Source: Echinarachnius parma (lineage: Eukaryota; Echinodermata; Echinoidea; Clypeasteroida; Echinarachniidae). From it: a stretch of 64,000 nucleotides of DNA. A model generated the notes under the pieces. The model saw only the letters and a list, made by a program, of their open reading frames with translations, had not been told where the DNA came from and ran no database searches. The number at the start of each line of letters is the position of its first letter. Position 1 is the stretch's first letter. The stretch spans positions 62,001 through 126,000 of the forward strand of contig JBAMJV010003237.1 in NCBI GenBank assembly GCA_037951105.1. Reading direction: 5' to 3'. The translations under genes and the position numbers were made by a program. This document shows, piece by piece, positions 61,861 through 64,000 of this stretch.

Positions 61861-63300
61861 GCATTAAAAACAAAAAAATCAAAATCCATTCAGAAACAGC
61901 TGATGTATCCACAAATAAGGGCTTTCGAATAAAAGTTGCGCGGGGTTTGACTTTTATTTGCAAAATTACTAATATGAAATTCGGTATCTATAAATCCTAC
62001 ACATATATACCGAAGTGACTTTTAAAGTGATGCGGATAATATATATACTGTATAGTCGTGTGATGTGTTGACGCAGAGTTCGATCATTACAATATTATTT
62101 CACCAGAATCTGTGGTGCCTCATACGAAAGAAGAAGTATTTCACCCAAGATTAGATGTAAAACGTGTGATATGTGGACGCATGGGTTAGTTCAGAACTAC
62201 ATAATGTCACCCAATATTAAACGTTAAACGTGTGATATGTGGACGCATGGGTTAGTTCAGAACTTAAGTAGTTATAATGTCACCCAAGATTAGGAGTTTG
62301 ACGCTTGTGACGTGCGAGTGCAACGGGGTAAATTATCCTTGGGAGAGATTAAAGACAATGTATATCCGCCTCTAATTAGAGAGATGGCGGTCAAGTAATT
62401 GATGTTCTCGGAACATGGAAATCAAACATCGATCTCCGTATATCCGTAAATCAGGGCAAATAGATTGCGAGACAATTAAGGGGAGGCACTATATCGGGAG
62501 ATGTTTCTATAATTATACAAAGCAATTGAGTACATTTCTTAATGTTAAAGGCATATATGCGTGGGTTATAAAGGGTAGTCAGCAAATTCCAACTCGACTC
62601 CACCGTAATCTCTCGAGGTAAACTCACGATATGTGTTGGATCGATCGAAGAGAGGTGCTTCGAAATATCTGAACAAAGGCCTTCTTATGAAATTGCATGC
62701 AGCAAACAAATTTATCACGCTGTCACCTAGGCATCAAACGGCGGCACTTTGAAGTCGGTTGCGGTTAAGCGTGTTACGTGATATTTTCGCTCGTAAACAT
62801 CTCTGATGGATCTCCATTCGACTAGTACAAACATTCCGAACGCGACTATTTTTTATGCATTTTTGACTCAGGTATTCGGAAGTGGGACAGTTTGCGATCG
62901 CTACTTATAACTGAGCCAATGGGGATTACGTACCGTGCGTAAAAGTGCGCAAGATGGATCCACGCGTCTAATAACCCACGCATATATGCCTTTAATCGGA
63001 AGATGGGCTATAGTTGAAAGGGGGCAACAACTTTACTATTACTAACTTTTGTGTTTTGTTGTATTTCAAACTGTCCAGAGGACTTGTATAAGCAATGAGA
63101 TATTGAAATATAGATCTACATTATAATTGTAATCATAACTCTTCATTCAACTTGTTTTTTTTATTGTGTAATATGTCTATATTATGAACATGGATTGTGT
63201 AATATATTTGATGTTTTAAACTGAGAAATGAAATGATTAAAATTAAATGCTATAATAATATATTAATCTTTTTCACGTGCCCGCAAATATATTTTCTGCA
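61861..63300. other. No recognised gene; short direct duplication near 62160-62265
   Basis: AAACGTGTGATATGTGGACG with GCATGGGTTAGTTCAGAACT occurs twice (62159 and 62224). Otherwise I see only unassigned intergenic DNA. Confidence 0.5.
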
Positions 63301-63309
63301 ATTTGTGTT

Positions 63310-63324
63310 TCGTGCGTGTGTGTT

Positions 63325-63376
<52 letters not shown>

Positions 63377-63378
63377 TA
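63310..63378. repeat. (GT)n microsatellite
   Basis: GT dinucleotide tract with a few interruptions. A second GT-rich tract lies at 25133-25265. Confidence 0.95.
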
Positions 63379-64000
63379 GTGTGTGTTCTACATGGTGTAG
63401 AAAATCTGCCAACTGACATCAGCTGTGAAATGAGCATAAACTAATAATGGAGTGTCATCATGCAGAATGGCCGGTCAGCCCAAAATTAATTTCAGGGGAT
63501 TTCGAACGCTTTAACGCCTAAGTCCATTCCCATCTGTCCCTCCGTAAAAAATAATAATATTAAAGTCAAGGTGGGGTGTATATTTATTATTTAACGATCG
63601 ACAAATAAACAAGCATAATATTCCTTTTGTAAATTTAAATAAATTTGAAGCACGATTACCACTACGTTAATAATGCGTTAGGCAAAATCACATTTACATT
63701 AACCATACATTTAAAAGTAACTAGGCCTATACTTTACACATTTTGAATTAAACTATCAAAACTGTGATTACAAAATAATAATACCGCGAGATGCAAAATT
63801 GAAGTTTTAGCACTTTTTGTGGCGTCCGAAATACAAAAAGTTGGTTGGCCTACGGCAGAATGAGTTACGTATACCGCATACAAAATTGTGCATAATTTTG
63901 CACGGCGCCGCCGAAGGTTTCCAACCACGTGATCACTCGAAATCAATTATCCCCTCGTTTTGCCAGTTGGTGTTGTCGTCATTAATTAGCTAATTCTGGC

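Overview
This is eukaryotic nuclear DNA from an animal. It is AT-rich, with sparse spliced exons, long introns, pol III tRNA genes, non-LTR retrotransposon remains and many short inverted-repeat elements. The only protein genes I can support are two thioredoxins whose intron positions match the vertebrate cytosolic thioredoxin gene. The repeat style and the abundance of the palindrome TACATGTA suggest a marine invertebrate, perhaps an echinoderm or another invertebrate deuterostome. The phylum is inference only.

Layout. (1) 1-1759, + strand: the last two exons of thioredoxin A, which starts outside the window; its 3' UTR region follows. (2) 1760-13079: repeat-filled space between convergent genes, with a 27-copy GGGAC array, a 560-base tandem duplication carrying a very long TCTA microsatellite, and a tandem array of a ~77-base unit. 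(3) 13080-39885, - strand: thioredoxin B, a complete 110-residue gene in five exons. Intron 1 is 22.8 kb and holds most of the repeats. Exon 2 has two partial, active-site-less copies beside it. (4) 40100-48900: intergenic, with an L1/Tx1-type reverse transcriptase fragment, a Harbinger-like 1.07 kb element with 37-base inverted ends, two TA-flanked elements with very long inverted arms, and a 600-base hAT-like element with a perfect 8-base target duplication. (5) 48969-55030: a repeated block carrying ten tRNA-Val-type loci. Some look intact; others are decayed or carry a leucine (CAA) anticodon. The block is broken by one long-TIR element and one 5'-truncated LINE insertion, whose empty sites survive in sister units. 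(6) 55030-64000: more inverted-repeat elements, microsatellites and a 28-base minisatellite; no gene recognised.

The thioredoxins are tail to tail and probably arose by local duplication. Everything else is mobile-element and tandem-duplication history. I found no CRISPR array, operon or prokaryotic feature. The most interesting signals are the thioredoxin B exon duplications and its Asp26-to-Tyr change, the nested insertions that document target sites (TTAA, TA, 8-base), and a small element that also exists as a tandem array. I saw no clearly new multi-gene system. All assignments were made by reading the sequence; no database search was run.
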